NCBI GenBank assembly: GCA_022496185.1
Contig: WTXG01000028.1
Span: 186,001-250,000 of the forward strand
DNA: 64,000 nucleotides
Source of the DNA: Multifurca ochricompacta
Lineage: Eukaryota; Basidiomycota; Agaricomycetes; Russulales; Russulaceae
Reading direction: 5' to 3'
Shown here piece by piece: positions 20,780 through 33,899 of this stretch. Below the pieces are notes generated by a model. That model made no database searches, was not told where the DNA came from, and worked only from the letters and a program-made list of their open reading frames with translations. The first letter of the stretch is position 1. The number at the start of each line of letters is the position of its first letter. The translations under genes and the position numbers were made by a program.

Positions 20780-22440
20780 TGTTTTCATGCTCACATATAA
20801 CGTGTCTTTGTCCCATTCGGAAAATTTTCAACACCATTTCTTCTCTAGATGAACAATATTATCTGAAACCCGATTCTTTCGTTTATTCCGACTTTCCGAG
20901 TTACTCTTACTGGCACGAACAGTGGGCCGTGCTCCAAGAAGCCAAAGTTATTAAGGTGAAGAGCAATTAACTTGTAGATCGAAAACAAGAACAAAGATGA
21001 CGATATATTCCTCTCTCTCTCTCTCTCTCGAAGAGATGAGGAAGGATTTGGAGAGCCATGTACTATGGACACAATCCGCATACAAAAACCTGTGTCCAGT
21101 TAATCGCTTATGTTTCAGCACTCCATTTTTCACAGTTCCCCGCCTTTTCGTTTTCTATCGCTCTTTTTGGTGACAATTGGGCTACTGAACCTAGCACGCT
21201 CTTTCTTTGAGTTCATCTGGAGATTCAACTTCCTGTCCGACGTAGACCCGTGGTTCTGGTACCACTGTTACTTCTCTTGCACCAGACGACGAGGCAGAGG
21301 CAGCAATTCTCAAGTTGGAAGACGTACTCGGGAGTGGAGAAAGTTAGGAAGGACGATATTCACAAGGTAGCTGTTGACCCGCGACGATCACACCACCGGC
21401 GGGGAGCTCGTGTCGTACATCACCACCAGGAGCAGTATGGTATACAATGTTTTTGGTCGCTCTACGTTTGTTGGGTATATCGCCTTACGATGTCACCAGC
21501 ACAAACACAAACCTGGTCTATGTCAAGGATTTCTGGCACCACCAATCTCCCGGGCATTTAAAAAGGAAGGTGACGTGTATCGTGAGGTGGCACGCCGCGC
21601 AAGTGCCTTTCATAGCGAAGTTTGGCATGGCTGGCGAGACGTTCCGTTATCACCGGAAGACTCCGACGTCGCCTTTTTCTCTGCAGAGAGAACAAGGACA
21701 CAAGACTACTCTACTTGCAGGGGTCTGAGGGTGGATATGTCTGGTGTTCTGGCCGACCAGCTCTGGATCTTTTTGTTCACCACCGGCTCGTTTTGGAAAC
21801 ACTCGGTATAGCTCCTCAATACGTTCAATTCGACGGAGACAGCTGTGCGAGGTGATTCGGGATGCTATGATAAGGTAAGGAATATCATTTCCTACTCGCA
21901 CTATACATTCTAAAGTATCGCTACAGTTCACTCTGCGGCGTACGAGAGGACTGAAATCTAAAACATCGGGACATCGGGATATATAAGCGCAGGAAACATC
22001 CTGATCAGCGAGGACGGTTCTGGGATCTTGATTGACTGGGGGCTTGTCGAAAAGAGTTACAAAAGGTGTCAAGGATAAGGCGAGAGACGACATTCACGCA
22101 TGGTGAGTACCTCGACTAATGAATGGTTCCAAGCATTTAGAAACTAATCAAGGGAACATGAAAATTTATAATCGATATGGCGTTTACTGGAACCTCCTTT
22201 AAGACCCCATGAAGTTTCTGACGATCATTCTTGAATACCATATTGCAAAGTGCAGAAGTTCTGGGAAGCTGGATATGTCAGGCCGGATGCAATCAGTATG
22301 CGATGGCCTCGTCAGGAGTGGTAGTGGAAAACTTGACTTTTTCGAAGGCTCTCCACTCTCACATCCCTCCCAGACTCGTCAAGACTCGTTGCAGAGACAC
22401 TAGTGGAGGAGTTTTTACGCTCCCTTTTCTATGACCTATA
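20780..22440 (+). pseudogene. FunK1-type fungal protein kinase, degraded
   Basis: Pieces of a FunK1 kinase are scattered over three frames in the right order. They are FFEFIWRFNFLSDVD (about 21205), KVRKDDIHKVAVD (about 21340), a VALRLLGISP-like stretch, GHKTTLL and TRTQDYSTCRG (about 21690), a HHRLVLETLG stretch (about 21780), the catalytic HRD (about 21972), SAGNILISEDGSGILIDWG (about 21985) and REVA-like linkers. The HRD is cut from SAGN by a small insertion, and an in-frame TAA precedes it. An ACATCGGG octamer is tandemly duplicated there. The C-terminal lobe after 22200 is barely readable. No continuous spliced frame can be built, so I call it a pseudogene. Confidence 0.7.
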
Positions 22441-25400
22441 TCTCCATGTAGGACATCATTTTGATTTTATAATGAGCTCGAGAGATCAGAAATCGAGGCC
22501 GAACGAGAGCAAGGCAAGGATCAATCAAACGAGAGTCAAGGACCGTTCGCAACAAGCTTTTTGTTCTTCGGAACTGGGTATTGCTCAATTTTTTCGACCG
22601 GTACCTCACTAGGCACAGGTTGGAGGCACCTTGACGCCTTTGATCGGAATCTCATCTCTTTCATCGCTATTTGGGAGAGGGGTAAGGCTTACACTTTCAG
22701 TGATCCCTGCTTTTCCAATGAGTTCAGATGAAAATTTGTCCTTACACAAGCTTCCATCGTCGTCCATTATGATAAGTGGTGAAAGGAGAATGGACAAAAG
22801 CCAACTCCCACAGTCGATCTGGTTGTCGACAGACGGCCAAACCACCTTACTATGAATGGTCTACTGAGCGCCGAGACGAGGAGCGATGGTTGCTTGTATC
22901 CAGCTCACTCCTTGCTTGCCTTTTGAACCACTATAGTTAGCTACTAGAGGGATGTCGCCTTGCTACGCTGCACCCCATGTAGTGTGCTGGGGTTGGAGGA
23001 CAGGTTTCAGGTAGCATCTACAAGCGCAAGTCCTGATGCACACCACAAACAGTCTCTCTCGCTTCTCTCCTTCTCACTCTTGAGCGGAAATCTCTCTATC
23101 ACGAATTCAAAATGAGATTGGTAAACGGGCGAAGTGCTGCAGCCAATGATGATAAGTATCCCAGTCTGATGCCACTAATAGTATATCTAGCACTCATACT
23201 CTTCCTGACGTTTATACACAAAGGCTAGATGAGTGCCAAACACGCCGAGCAGACTCACCCCTAATCCCTCTCAGATTAAACTGACAACGGCTAGATACCA
23301 ACGAACCGAAGCTACCTCATCACAACTATATATCCTTAGCAAAAAAAAAAAAAAAAAACAAAGTTGCAGAATATAAATTAAACAAACACTCAGCGCGCGC
23401 ATAATATTTGTGCACACGAGTCGCCACTATGCTCCTTGCTCCTTTGTAGGAGGACGCGCGTTCTGTATATTTTCTGAGAGCTGGAAGAAATATCCAAGGT
23501 ACTGGTGGCGGTGGCGGTGCTTGAGGGGCAACCTGAATTGAAGCTGGCTTTGGGGGGCCTTTTGGAAGTAGCTGTCGTTTCAGTTGCGTTCCTCTCTTTC
23601 TCTCTCTCTCATTCACAAGAAAAACCCAAGCTCCTCCATCCATTTAACCCTAACTTAGTCCTTTTGGAAGGAGAATGAATTTGAGAGAGAACCCCCCAAA
23701 AAAAATTTAAAAACTTTAAAAAAAGGCAACTTTTTGGCTGCTCGCAGACGGACTTCAGTTTGCAAGGTACGTTGGTTTTTTTTTTTTTTTCGTTTTTAGT
23801 TAAGCGTTAGCGGGAGAGGGAGAGGTACGAGAAGAGAAAGGCGTTGACGGGGCTAACGCGGGCAGAAGGGGGGGGGGGGAAGAAGCTTGTGAATTATTAT
23901 TTTTTTGCTCTCTCTCACTGGTTCATCCAACCTCGGAGGATCATTTGGAAGGAGGAGTCTCTGGACCGGGCTTCACTCTGTCTGGTAATTGTCCAACCCG
24001 TGGGTGGGCCTTGCGTGGCCATTAGCAGCAGCAAACTTCTTTCCTTCCCTTCCTTCCCTTCCTTCCTGCCCCGTGGTCTGTTTGGACCGAGAGCGGCGGG
24101 GAGGAGGAGGAAGGGGACATGCGGAATTTCGGAGCCTCATCCCGTCCTCCTTCCCTTTCCCCCCCCCCCCCAAAAAAAAAAGAAAATGTTATGGAGATAG
24201 GTTAGATAGATAGTTCTAGAATTTTCTGAAAGTTTGCCGAGGGTGTGGATTTAAGTAGGGTAGTAAGGTAGGTAAGTAGGAAGGAACGAAGGGAAATATT
24301 CCGACGCGTGTATATACCCGCGGGCGCAAGTACAAAGTCCCCCCCCGGAGAACAAAAATCCAAAGTTTTTTTTTTTGTCGCCCAGACGATAGGAAGGATT
24401 TTTCGTCCGTCTCGAAGCCGAAGAAGTTTCGAAAAACAGTACAACTCGGGCTACGGCACGAACGATGCGACGCCTTCATGATGACCGGTTCTTCTTGACT
24501 TGTCTGCCTGTCTGCCCCCCTCTAGAGTTATTTCTTATTATTTTCTTTAAAAAAAAAAAAAAAAATCATAATTCGTTCGGTCTGTCCTGGTTTCGATAAG
24601 GGAAGAGGGAAGGGCGGGCAAAAGAAAAGAAAAAAAAAAAAAACTTGCAAGGCGGTGGGGGGGGGGGGCGTTGACGTGTCTGTCATCTGTCACATGAGCG
24701 CATTATCTCCTCCCTTGTTCGTCGTTCTTTTCTAGGCCCTGGGGGGGGGGGGGGGGGATCTCAGCGCTCTTCTAGCCCCCAATCAGTCATTCAGGCTCTC
24801 GACGCGTCGATACTTATGATATGGATGAATCTACAATTCAATAATCTCATCATATTCACGCCATTTATATCTATAACGAACGAAGAATTTCATGGCATCT
24901 TCCCCCCTTCTTTTCACGGATGATGCACCCGCATTTCCGGTCCACAACTCGAATCAAGTTAAATACATATGTACGCCAGACCCGACTTGTACTCCAAGCC
25001 AATACCAAGAGAGAGAAGGGGGGGGGGGTGGGGGGGTTGCTCTGCGACTTGCGTTTTCCAAAAAAAAAAAAAAAAAACACACACACCTTTCCCAACTTGC
25101 CTTTTTTTTTTTGGTTGTTATTATATCTCTTTTTTTTTTTTTCCGACCCGATCTATAATCCCAGTTGGCTTTCGCAAGTGTCCTCGAATATGAATCAGAA
25201 AAACCGCGTAAAATGCGGCGTCACGGGGGCGGTGCGGCTTCTATGGATCTTCATATTTCGTGTGGCGTGGCACGTCCCCCTCCCTTCATTGGGCACACGT
25301 GCGAAAACGACGGACCCGGGTATGCATGATGTGCGATGTGTGCGTGCGTGCGATGCATAGGGCAAATGGATCCGCCCACCCTCAACACCCAATCCTCATT

Positions 25401-27926
25401 TTCATTTTCATTTTTCAATTCATTTTTCATTCGATCATGAAAAATGAAAAATGAAAAATGAAAATGAATGAATGAATTCACTTTGCACGCTCCTCCTCTC
25501 CCTCCTCAAAAATAATAAACCCCACACACACCTCCGCGCACACATCGCGGGAGTAAACCGCGCGTGCACCCAATTTCCCAAAAAAAACAAAACAAAACAA
25601 AACAATAATATTATGTTTTTTTTTTTTTCAGTGTGTTTCAATCAAATCATCATATTTCTTTACCGCGCCGTGCATCCGGCCCGTTCAATTCCGTCCGACT
25701 TTTTCGCGCGCGAGAGAGAGAGGATAATATGTGCATATATGCATAAATATGTTGTATATACATAACACAGGGTTCAATTAATCTCCACACACCTCCACAC
25801 ACCTCCCCCTCCTCCAACGCCGCACAGTGACTAGACAGTGATGGACCTAAAAAAGTTCCTGAATTACTTATGGCTATCTATCCATTGTCCATGAAAAATC
25901 ACAACCCACGATTGTCGCGGGGCCAGATATTTAACGTAGAGAAAGAGAAATAATGGCAAGAGAGAGAGAGAGAGAGAGAGGGAGAGAGCAGAGGGGTTAC
26001 TCTCCCTTCTTGTGAATGAGGAGATGTCATGGTTGTCAACTCGGACCCCATTCGTTTAGTGGGTGGGGATCATGTCTTACTACGGGTTGTCGCGCCCAGC
26101 AAGCCACGGCCATCAATTTAAGGTCATTCAAATGGCATGGGCATGTTTTGTTATTATCATTATTATTTATTTATTTATTTGTGGGTAGGTTAAGTTTGGG
26201 TTGTTGGGAAAAAAAATGATAGATGACTTGTGGTTCCATTTTTCCATCCATCCATTTTTGTTTTTTCTTTACTACTCATAAACGGAAAGTAAGTGTCAAA
26301 AGATTAAATGATGAGATTTTTTTTTTTAAAAAAAAAAAACTGAAAGTTCGTGATACGAAGAAGGAAAAGGATGAGAAGATGTGTCGTCCTCTGTGTCTTG
26401 TCGGAGGCACGGAAGGTGGGGTAGTGTGGGGTGATGATGATGAAGGGCGGGAATGAATGGAGGCGAGGAGGCAAAAAAAGGCAAGAGAGAGAGAGAGAGA
26501 GAGAGAGATTTAAAGAATGATGGATGGATGAAAGTGAAGTGGAGTGAAGTGACAGAAGATGGAAAGGGCGGGCAAAAACAACAAAAAAAAAAAACACGTG
26601 TATTGTAAAAAAAAATAAGATTTGAAAGGAAACCGATAGTAAAACACCTCTTCATCACACCAATACAGCACAGCACGGGCTTTGGCACAAATCACCCATG
26701 GTCATCAATCAATCCCAACCACTATGTATTATTTTTTATTATTTTTATTATTATTATTTTACGTGTGCGTGCCAAAATGACCCAAATGAATGATGATGGA
26801 TAATGATGGATGATGATGATGGTGATGATGATGATGATTGATACTTAAACTAGTATAACCGTAACGTAATAATAATAAAACACACCACTTGCGGTCTTTC
26901 GGACCGATTGTAAAAAGGTATATACGATATGTGCGTTTCGAAAACCACCAGCTATTAAATATGCGGGCTGAGGCTTCTTCTTGTTAAACAGTCATCCTCA
27001 GCCCAAGCCCAGCCCAGCCCAGCCCAGTCCGAACCCGACACCGAGGCCAAATTTTTTGATGGCATCTATTCTATTTCTACCTTTGAAATAAATAGATTTC
27101 AGAACCGTCGGCCGGTGGTTTAAATTAGAGAAGGGAATTCGGAAGGAATTAGCGATGGGTCAGGAGGTCACCTGAACTTGCACTCTAGTTACCAATATCG
27201 TATCGTACGTACGCCTCATCTCGGGTCGTCAATATATCATCATCTCATTGGCTTGGCTTCTTTGTCATCCTTATCGTTTATTTGTAAAAACTTACCCATC
27301 GGAGGAAGAGAGGGCGAGGGAAGAGAGAGGGAGAGAGAACACGCAGTGAGAATAAGGAACATTATACGTTGTCACAGGACGGCTGGCTACTGATACACGG
27401 ATTACCGAGGATCGTACACTACCCCCGTAAATGATAGATAGGCGCTGCACGAAAAAAAAAGAGAAAGAAAAAGGGCACAAACACGAGGAAACGAGGACGA
27501 AAAGCGAAGAGACAAAGTAGGTGAAACTTGCGTCTGATGTCTTGTATTGGATGCATGGGGTGGATGAATTGATTCGATTGTTGTATGGTGGGTGGGCTGT
27601 GTGGGTGTGAAGTCGTCGATTGGAAGGATACGATAGTTGACTGGTGACCACGCATCTACACCAGTCAGCTATAGCCAAAAAATAAAATGGAAAGCAATGG
27701 TCCCCCCCCCCTCCGCAGTTGTGACCGCAGTATGATGGTTACGGACCAGCGGCGGCGACGGCGACGAGCAAAGAACAACAAAAAAGAAAAGAAAAAAAAG
27801 AAGTCGAATTTTGGCAGGCGGCTATGCGCAGCCATGGGGATATCTTTGCCGCCCGCTTAATCCCTCCCCTCTTAACCCCCTCTTTCTCCAATAAGGCTAT
27901 CTTGAGATACGGGCACGGAGTAAATT
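22441..27926. other. Simple-repeat-rich intergenic region
   Basis: The region holds many homopolymers (A18 at 23341, T15 near 23778, G17 near 24740, A17 near 25060), (TTCCC)n near 24045, (AG)n at 25962-25980, (GA)n at 26486-26508, GATGAT near 26790-26840 and (CAGCC)n near 27005. Open frames here are low-complexity or on Lys/Phe-rich homopolymers, and I support none of them. The first 400 bases may contain the worn 3' end of the kinase pseudogene. Confidence 0.6.
25395..25466. repeat. Imperfect inverted repeat (hairpin)
   Basis: CATTTTTCAT at 25421-25430 and ATGAAAAATG at 25437-25446 are perfect inverted arms around TCGATC. The outer parts, TCATTTT-rich on the left and AAAATGA-rich on the right, continue the pairing imperfectly. 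Confidence 0.75.
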
Positions 27927-28861
27927 CTACGCAACCCCCTCATCTTCCTCCCGGATTGAGCTGAGTGAACGGACACGACCATGAATGCGACGTGATGATG
28001 GTGCTTGCGGGGGTGGGGGTATATGAGGCTGTGGAACCGCGGGGGTATATACAGGTGCAGACGGTACGACCACAGGCGCAGGAGGCGATGGAGATGGAGA
28101 TGGAGATGGAGAAACCAAAGACGGTTGGGCAGTGCCGGGAAGGGGGGTGCTGTAAATGACATAGGGTTCATCGTCTTCGTCCGAATGGCCGGCGAGCGAC
28201 GAGCTTGAGCTGTAGTAGAGAACAGGGACGTCCGCTGCATCGCGCGGTGGGGTATACTTGTACGGACCAGGGGAAGGGGCGGACTTTGATGACGCAGATG
28301 ACGGCGATAATGTGGGAGTCTGCGATCAAGGCACAACGCATGTCAATATCATGTCTCAAATTTTTGTCACCGCCATCAGGGGAGCAACCGCCTCGATGGG
28401 GAACTATCGGGGAGGTGGAAAGCCAAAGTCGAAGGGGGGGGGGGGGGGGGAAATGAGGGGAAGGGGAGACTACTCACCATGCCATGGGATATACCATCAA
28501 CCCAAGCAACAACGCGACGCATCCACTCACGACGCCGAAGAAACTCGATACGACGGAGGCGCTGAGCCTCTAATTCCCGCTCGCGCTCACTAGCGCCTGA
28601 ACTTGTGGACGAATCTTCATCAGCAAATGGATCGAAATTGAAGGACTGAGGGGTAAGATTGGAAGGGAATGCAGATGAGGGTGGAGTACGAGGTGACTTG
28701 AGTGGAGGACCCCCTACAAGAGGTAGATGAGGGGAATATGGAGGATGATTATGATTATATGCGACAGGATCGGCCTGCATGGCCCGGAGACGGAAAAACG
28801 AGTCGTTATCTTGGATGTGGGTGGTGGGATAAACGGGCGCGAGGGGGTCGAAGTCGAGCAT
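27927..28861 (-). CDS. Hypothetical Ser/Pro-rich protein, two exons
   Basis: Exon 1 (28861-28478) begins with ATG and encodes MLDFDPLAPVYPTTHIQDND, then Pro-rich sequence and a strongly basic helix with REWMRRVVAWVDGISHGM. A GTGAGT donor at 28477 and a GATCGCAG acceptor at 28320 join in phase 0 to exon 2 (28319-27927), which is Ser/Pro-rich with SSSSS, an acidic DEDDEP, (SP)n repeats and a stop after REEDEGVA. The product is about 258 residues, mostly disordered. The intron is 158 bases and holds a poly-C run. The repeat GGAGAT codes the SPSPSP tract. I do not know the family. The joined frame and clean splice sites support a real gene. Confidence 0.6.
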
Positions 28862-31800
28862 GGGATATAAAGAGGGAGAGGAAGATATGGATGAGAGGGA
28901 GGAAGGAAGGAAGGAAGGAGGAGGAGGAAGACGCTGGGGGGTTTAATATAAGAAGAAGGAGAGGGGAAGCTGACTCAATGGAGAGATGTCAAATCAAATA
29001 TCAAACTGGCAGTGGCAGAAGTTGTGAACGCGAAACGAACGAAATGAGAGGGCCGACGCCAATTCGCGAGGGAGCGATCGGCACATTCTAGATCCGACCC
29101 AGTTCAGTCCAAGTCAGGAACATTCCTAGTCACAGTCAGACATATTTTAGACATATTTTATATTATATATATATATATATATTATGTTATATTATATTAT
29201 TTGATTGTCATCTCACTTATACACACACACACTCACTCAACTCACTCACACTCATACTCATACTCATGCTCACACTCACACACACAAAGATATAATACTC
29301 AGCAACAAAGTTCACAGAAATTCACGGATGCAGGTGGAGTCATCCAACTCAACTTTATCCGGGTCGCCGGTCCCTTTTCCATCTCCGTCCGGCTCACTCA
29401 CGGTCACGGTCCCGACCAGGATAATTCGCTTGCTTGCTTCGCTCGCTTCAATCTGGTCTGTCTGTCTAATGTATGTGTGCTTCTCTCTAAATTCGACAGG
29501 TTCAGTTATAATATCACATCACTTCACCTTTCGCCGTGCCAGAAATTTCCGAATCCGAACAGAATCTTTCAAGTCATAAATCCTCTGCTAATCCTTTGTT
29601 TTTTACCCCGCCCATGACCATGCTCATGCTAACGCGCAACAGTTCGGACCCGGCATCCCCGTCATGACTGGGCCGCCCTCGGTTTCACGAATTTCTAATC
29701 GTATCGATGGAACCGCCGTCGCCGTCGCCGTCAACGTGACGTCTACTTTCTTTTAGCGACCCCAGTCATCGATTTCAGAATTCGTCATCATAATTCCAGA
29801 TTCAAAAACGGGCGATCGGGCGCGTCGTGTACGTACGTGCCTATTAATTTATTTTAGTTGGGGGAATTGGGGCAATAAATTGGCAGTTGGCGCAATGCAT
29901 AGCATAGCACAGCACAGCATACGTTACTTCCCACGCACGCAACTGCAGAGCCGCTTCCTCCCCTCCCCCTCCCCTCCCCCCCCCCACGCAACACCCCTGA
30001 CGTGCGTGCCACAATAAACTTTTACTTACCCTGTTTCGCTTCACGCATGCATGACCAGCTTGTGATGATTATTGGCGCAAGTTTCAGGTTCCATTTGATG
30101 TGTTTCTGACGGGCGACCGGTGATCGATTACCCCAGTATGCCTCCGTCCCTGCCGGCATCGTACCACCATGAATTTGTCCCCCCCCCCCCACCCCTATGC
30201 TACACATAACTCGGTCAGTTGCGCGCGCCGTTACAAAACACTAAACACATCGGACCTTCGGCACACACAATAAATGATGCATGGATGGCCACAAGCGTCC
30301 GGAATGTACCGTACCATCGATTAACAATGGACCTAGACCATTGAAGGACTCAATCACAAGAAGAAAAAAAAAAGATCATGAAGAATCCATTACTTTAGTG
30401 GGTGGATGAGTCCAATGAGCCTAGATGCGAGAGGCGTGAGAATATAGAATCGAGGAGAGAGAGGGAGAAAAAAACAAACAAACAAAAGATAAAAGAACAA
30501 TCGAACGGGAGGGCTAACAGACGCACAGAAGTGCCCATTCAATTCAAGACTCAAGACGCTGAGGCTGAGTGAGGCCCAGGGACGATTGAATAATCGATCC
30601 ATCGGCTTCCGTTCCTGGCCGCTGTATTAATTGACTCTATCATTGGGATCCGTTGATGCCGTGCCTCGACTGAGTCGTGTAGGGGCGTGTTTGGATTTGG
30701 GATTTTATGTATATGTATATATTATATATATTTTATTTATTTATATAATTAATAATAATATGTGTATATATATATATATATATGTTGCGGGCGGGCATTG
30801 CGTGGCCGCGTATCAGAACACATGTATGCGAGCCAGGTGAGTATTATTTTCAAAGATTGGTAGCGCGCGCCCGCGCGTGAATAAATGGCTATGCATTTAT
30901 TTCAGTTCCTCTCGGCATCAGAAGGTGTGACTCGAAGTGAAGGAAAGGAAGTAGAATCCACATAGCGCCGCAATGCAATGCAAGCAGGCGAAGCCGCCAT
31001 CATAAATTTGGTACTTTAGGGGGATAGTCAGCGGCGAATAAACAACAAACGAACAGGAGGGAGTGTGAGCGCGAGGAAAGCGGCCGTTGAGGGAGGGGGA
31101 GGGGGTGGGTGTGACCATCATTTTATTTATTTATTTTATTTGGATTCGATTCGGAATACTGAAATTAATTGTTACCTTTCCCACATCATTACCGTATTCG
31201 GGGACCCGCAGGCTCGGAGACAGACTAGAACTTATATAACACAAACATTAATAAATAATTATAAAAAAAAAAGGTGAGAGAGGTTGATACGTTGATACGG
31301 ATGGGGTCACGGTGCTAGCGACGAGGTTAACCCCGGGCGATCACGTCACATGTGAGTGTGAGTGAGTGGCTGGGTGTTTATACACGTATGTATCAACTTC
31401 AGTTCACCGTTGCCGCGGCAATCGCACGCCCAGCTTTGATCTTGGTGATATGATTATGATGATTATGATGATTTGATCTACATTCTTTTGCAAGTTGACA
31501 CGTAATATCACAAACTTCAACGACGGCTGTCGGATCGTATCCGTATCCAACGGCCAACGGCCACTGGACCTATGCTATGAAAAAAACCAAAAGAAAACAA
31601 TCCACATTGTGAGAGTGGGGCGGAGGGCGGAACGGAAGCAAGCAACAGCAGGACAAGTTTTTAGCCAGTTGGTGCGAGTGCGAGCACCGAAGGGCCCGGA
31701 ACCCGGACGGAACGGACTCTACCTTTTTCATTCCAGAATCCGCAATCGAATCATCGGGACCTGGGTGCCCTTGCTTCCGCGCTTTGCAAAAGCAAAACGA

Positions 31801-33899
31801 AAAGGGCAAATACAAAATACACAATACACATCCGCTTTTTTTCCATCAGCAACAAGAATTGACAATTGCACTGCCTTCTCTGACTCTGTCTCTCTCTTTT
31901 GATATATATATATGCGTCGTCAAGTCAAGCTACGCGACTGGGCGCAAAAAAAAAAAGCACGCCAACGCCACAATTCCAGATATCTCGCCGCTACGGGGCC
32001 CCGGCGAGTTCCCTGGCCTTCTTTGTCGTTGTTGTTGTTGTTGTTGCACTTGCAAGTTTTGAACTTCTTGCTTCCGCAGCAAGGCGAATCAATGTGCGCG
32101 CCGATGTAGATGCTTCCGGTCCCGCCTACCGCCTCTTCTCGATCTCTCTCCCATCGAGAGTCAGTACAGATGTTCCCGTTCGGCCCCCGCCCACGCATGA
32201 ATGCATCACAAAGCATCACAAATAAAAAATGAATAAACAAGGCAGGGCAGGGGGAAAAGCGAGTTTCCGGTGTGCACCGCCTGTCCATCATCCGCTCTTC
32301 CGCATTCCCCTCTTCCCTTCTTCTCCCTCCCTCCTCCTTTTTTTTTTTTTTTTCTTACCTTCCTTACTCACCACCCTTACTTCCGATCTAGTCGTGCCAA
32401 GGTCTTTAAAGGTTTTTTTAGCAAGCATATAGCAGCAGGTTTGAAACTTGGGGTTGGAGAAGAGAGAGGGTGAGCAAGTAGAAGCACGTGGTGGGTGATG
32501 TATGCCTACTCCTCCCCTCACTCCTTATCTCCCCTCTTTACATATTCAGAGCATACCGACCACTGACGGGATTATCGCTAAAAAAAAAAAATTTCAAAAT
32601 ACATTTTTTCCCTCTCAATGTCTCTTGCTCTCTTGCTCTCATTCTATGTTTTGAGACGTGCGGTTTCCCCGAGCAAAGCCTAGCGGGAATAGACAGAAAG
32701 ATCGTCATTTGGTCTGGTCTTCCCCCCTTGCCCTGCCCCCTGGTGCACGGTCTAATGGTGTGGCGTTTGTCGACTGGTCTCGCTCTTGCACGATAAAGTC
32801 CTCGTCTACCGGAATCCATAATTCCGAGATTCCCCTTTATGACTCGAGAGGAGCAGCCCGCGGAACACTTTTGTTCATCTCCCCCCTCGGCCCCCCCTCC
32901 GACGTGGCTCGTTCCTAGCCGCTGTTACTGCTGGATTATCATTCCGTACTGACTTGTCGGGCTTATGTAGCCGATCACCTCACTGTCTATCTCATGCAAT
33001 AAAGCTTGGCTTACCTTGATCTCTGTCCCGTCTCGGCCGCATGTGACGCCCGTGGCCAGTCCTGTACTAGCACACGTAGGGTCACATGGCGGGATTCGTA
33101 CGTGTAGACAGGTCACTGACCCCTCTTGAATGATGCCTCTTTCAGTCCGAGTCGCCCTGCCTGCTCCATACCCGTCCTTTTTCGTTTGATGGGGCTGAAA
33201 GAGCCGCTATAGACGTGCGAGCGCGCATCTTTTTTTTTTTTTTGTCGCTCTCGGGCGGTTTCTTTAGCTTCCTCTCTCTATCTGTTCTCCGGCGCTGATC
33301 TATCCCCGAGTGAAATTACGGACTAAAAAGCACATGGCGGGCTTCGCTCACTTGTCCACAATCATAACAACGGCTACCACTTTGACATAATCGGAGAGAC
33401 GAGACATAATTATCAATTTCGCCAATTTTAGTTGACGCGTGACAGCGAGTTTATGACGATTGGTTCCAAACACAAGACTTTTTTATTATTATTATGACCG
33501 GTAAGTAAGTGAAGTGCCTTTTCCTTGTCCCCTTATTAAAATAAGATCAAGCGTTTTAAGCCGAGAGAGGATGAATCCGCGGACGCGGACGCACGAACGG
33601 GATGCTGTAAGAATGCCGGACACATCCACTAGACCACCATCAATAACGTCTTAGAGTTCGGGGCGGGGAGGGATGTGGGTTGTTGATGATAGATATATAA
33701 GATCAAAAAAAAAGAAAAAGAAAAGAGACGCACTACGCAGTGAGTGACTGATCGCCGGAGACAATAAGTCAGTCAGTCAGATTTCGATTTAAATCGATTC
33801 GAACTTGTTTTTCTCGATTCGAACCAAATAACCCCACGTGACCGTTTTAGTGTGAGGGTTGAGTTGTGAGTTGAGTCGAGTTGAGGTCGGGAGTTGAGC
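28862..33899. other. Intergenic, microsatellites, no gene supported
   Basis: The region contains (AT)n near 29165, (CA/CTCA)n at 29220-29285, (TA)n at 30765-30783, (TTG)n near 32025-32046, T18 near 32338 and T16 near 33230. Frames such as 29201-29617 and 31495-31902 are low-complexity or have no ATG context or family resemblance. A direct repeat CGATTCGAAC occurs twice around 33795-33825, just upstream of the Rtt106 gene. Confidence 0.55.

Noticed and set aside
29201..29617. Thr/His-rich ORFs over (CA)n repeats
   Set aside because: They are translations of a microsatellite and have no conserved part.
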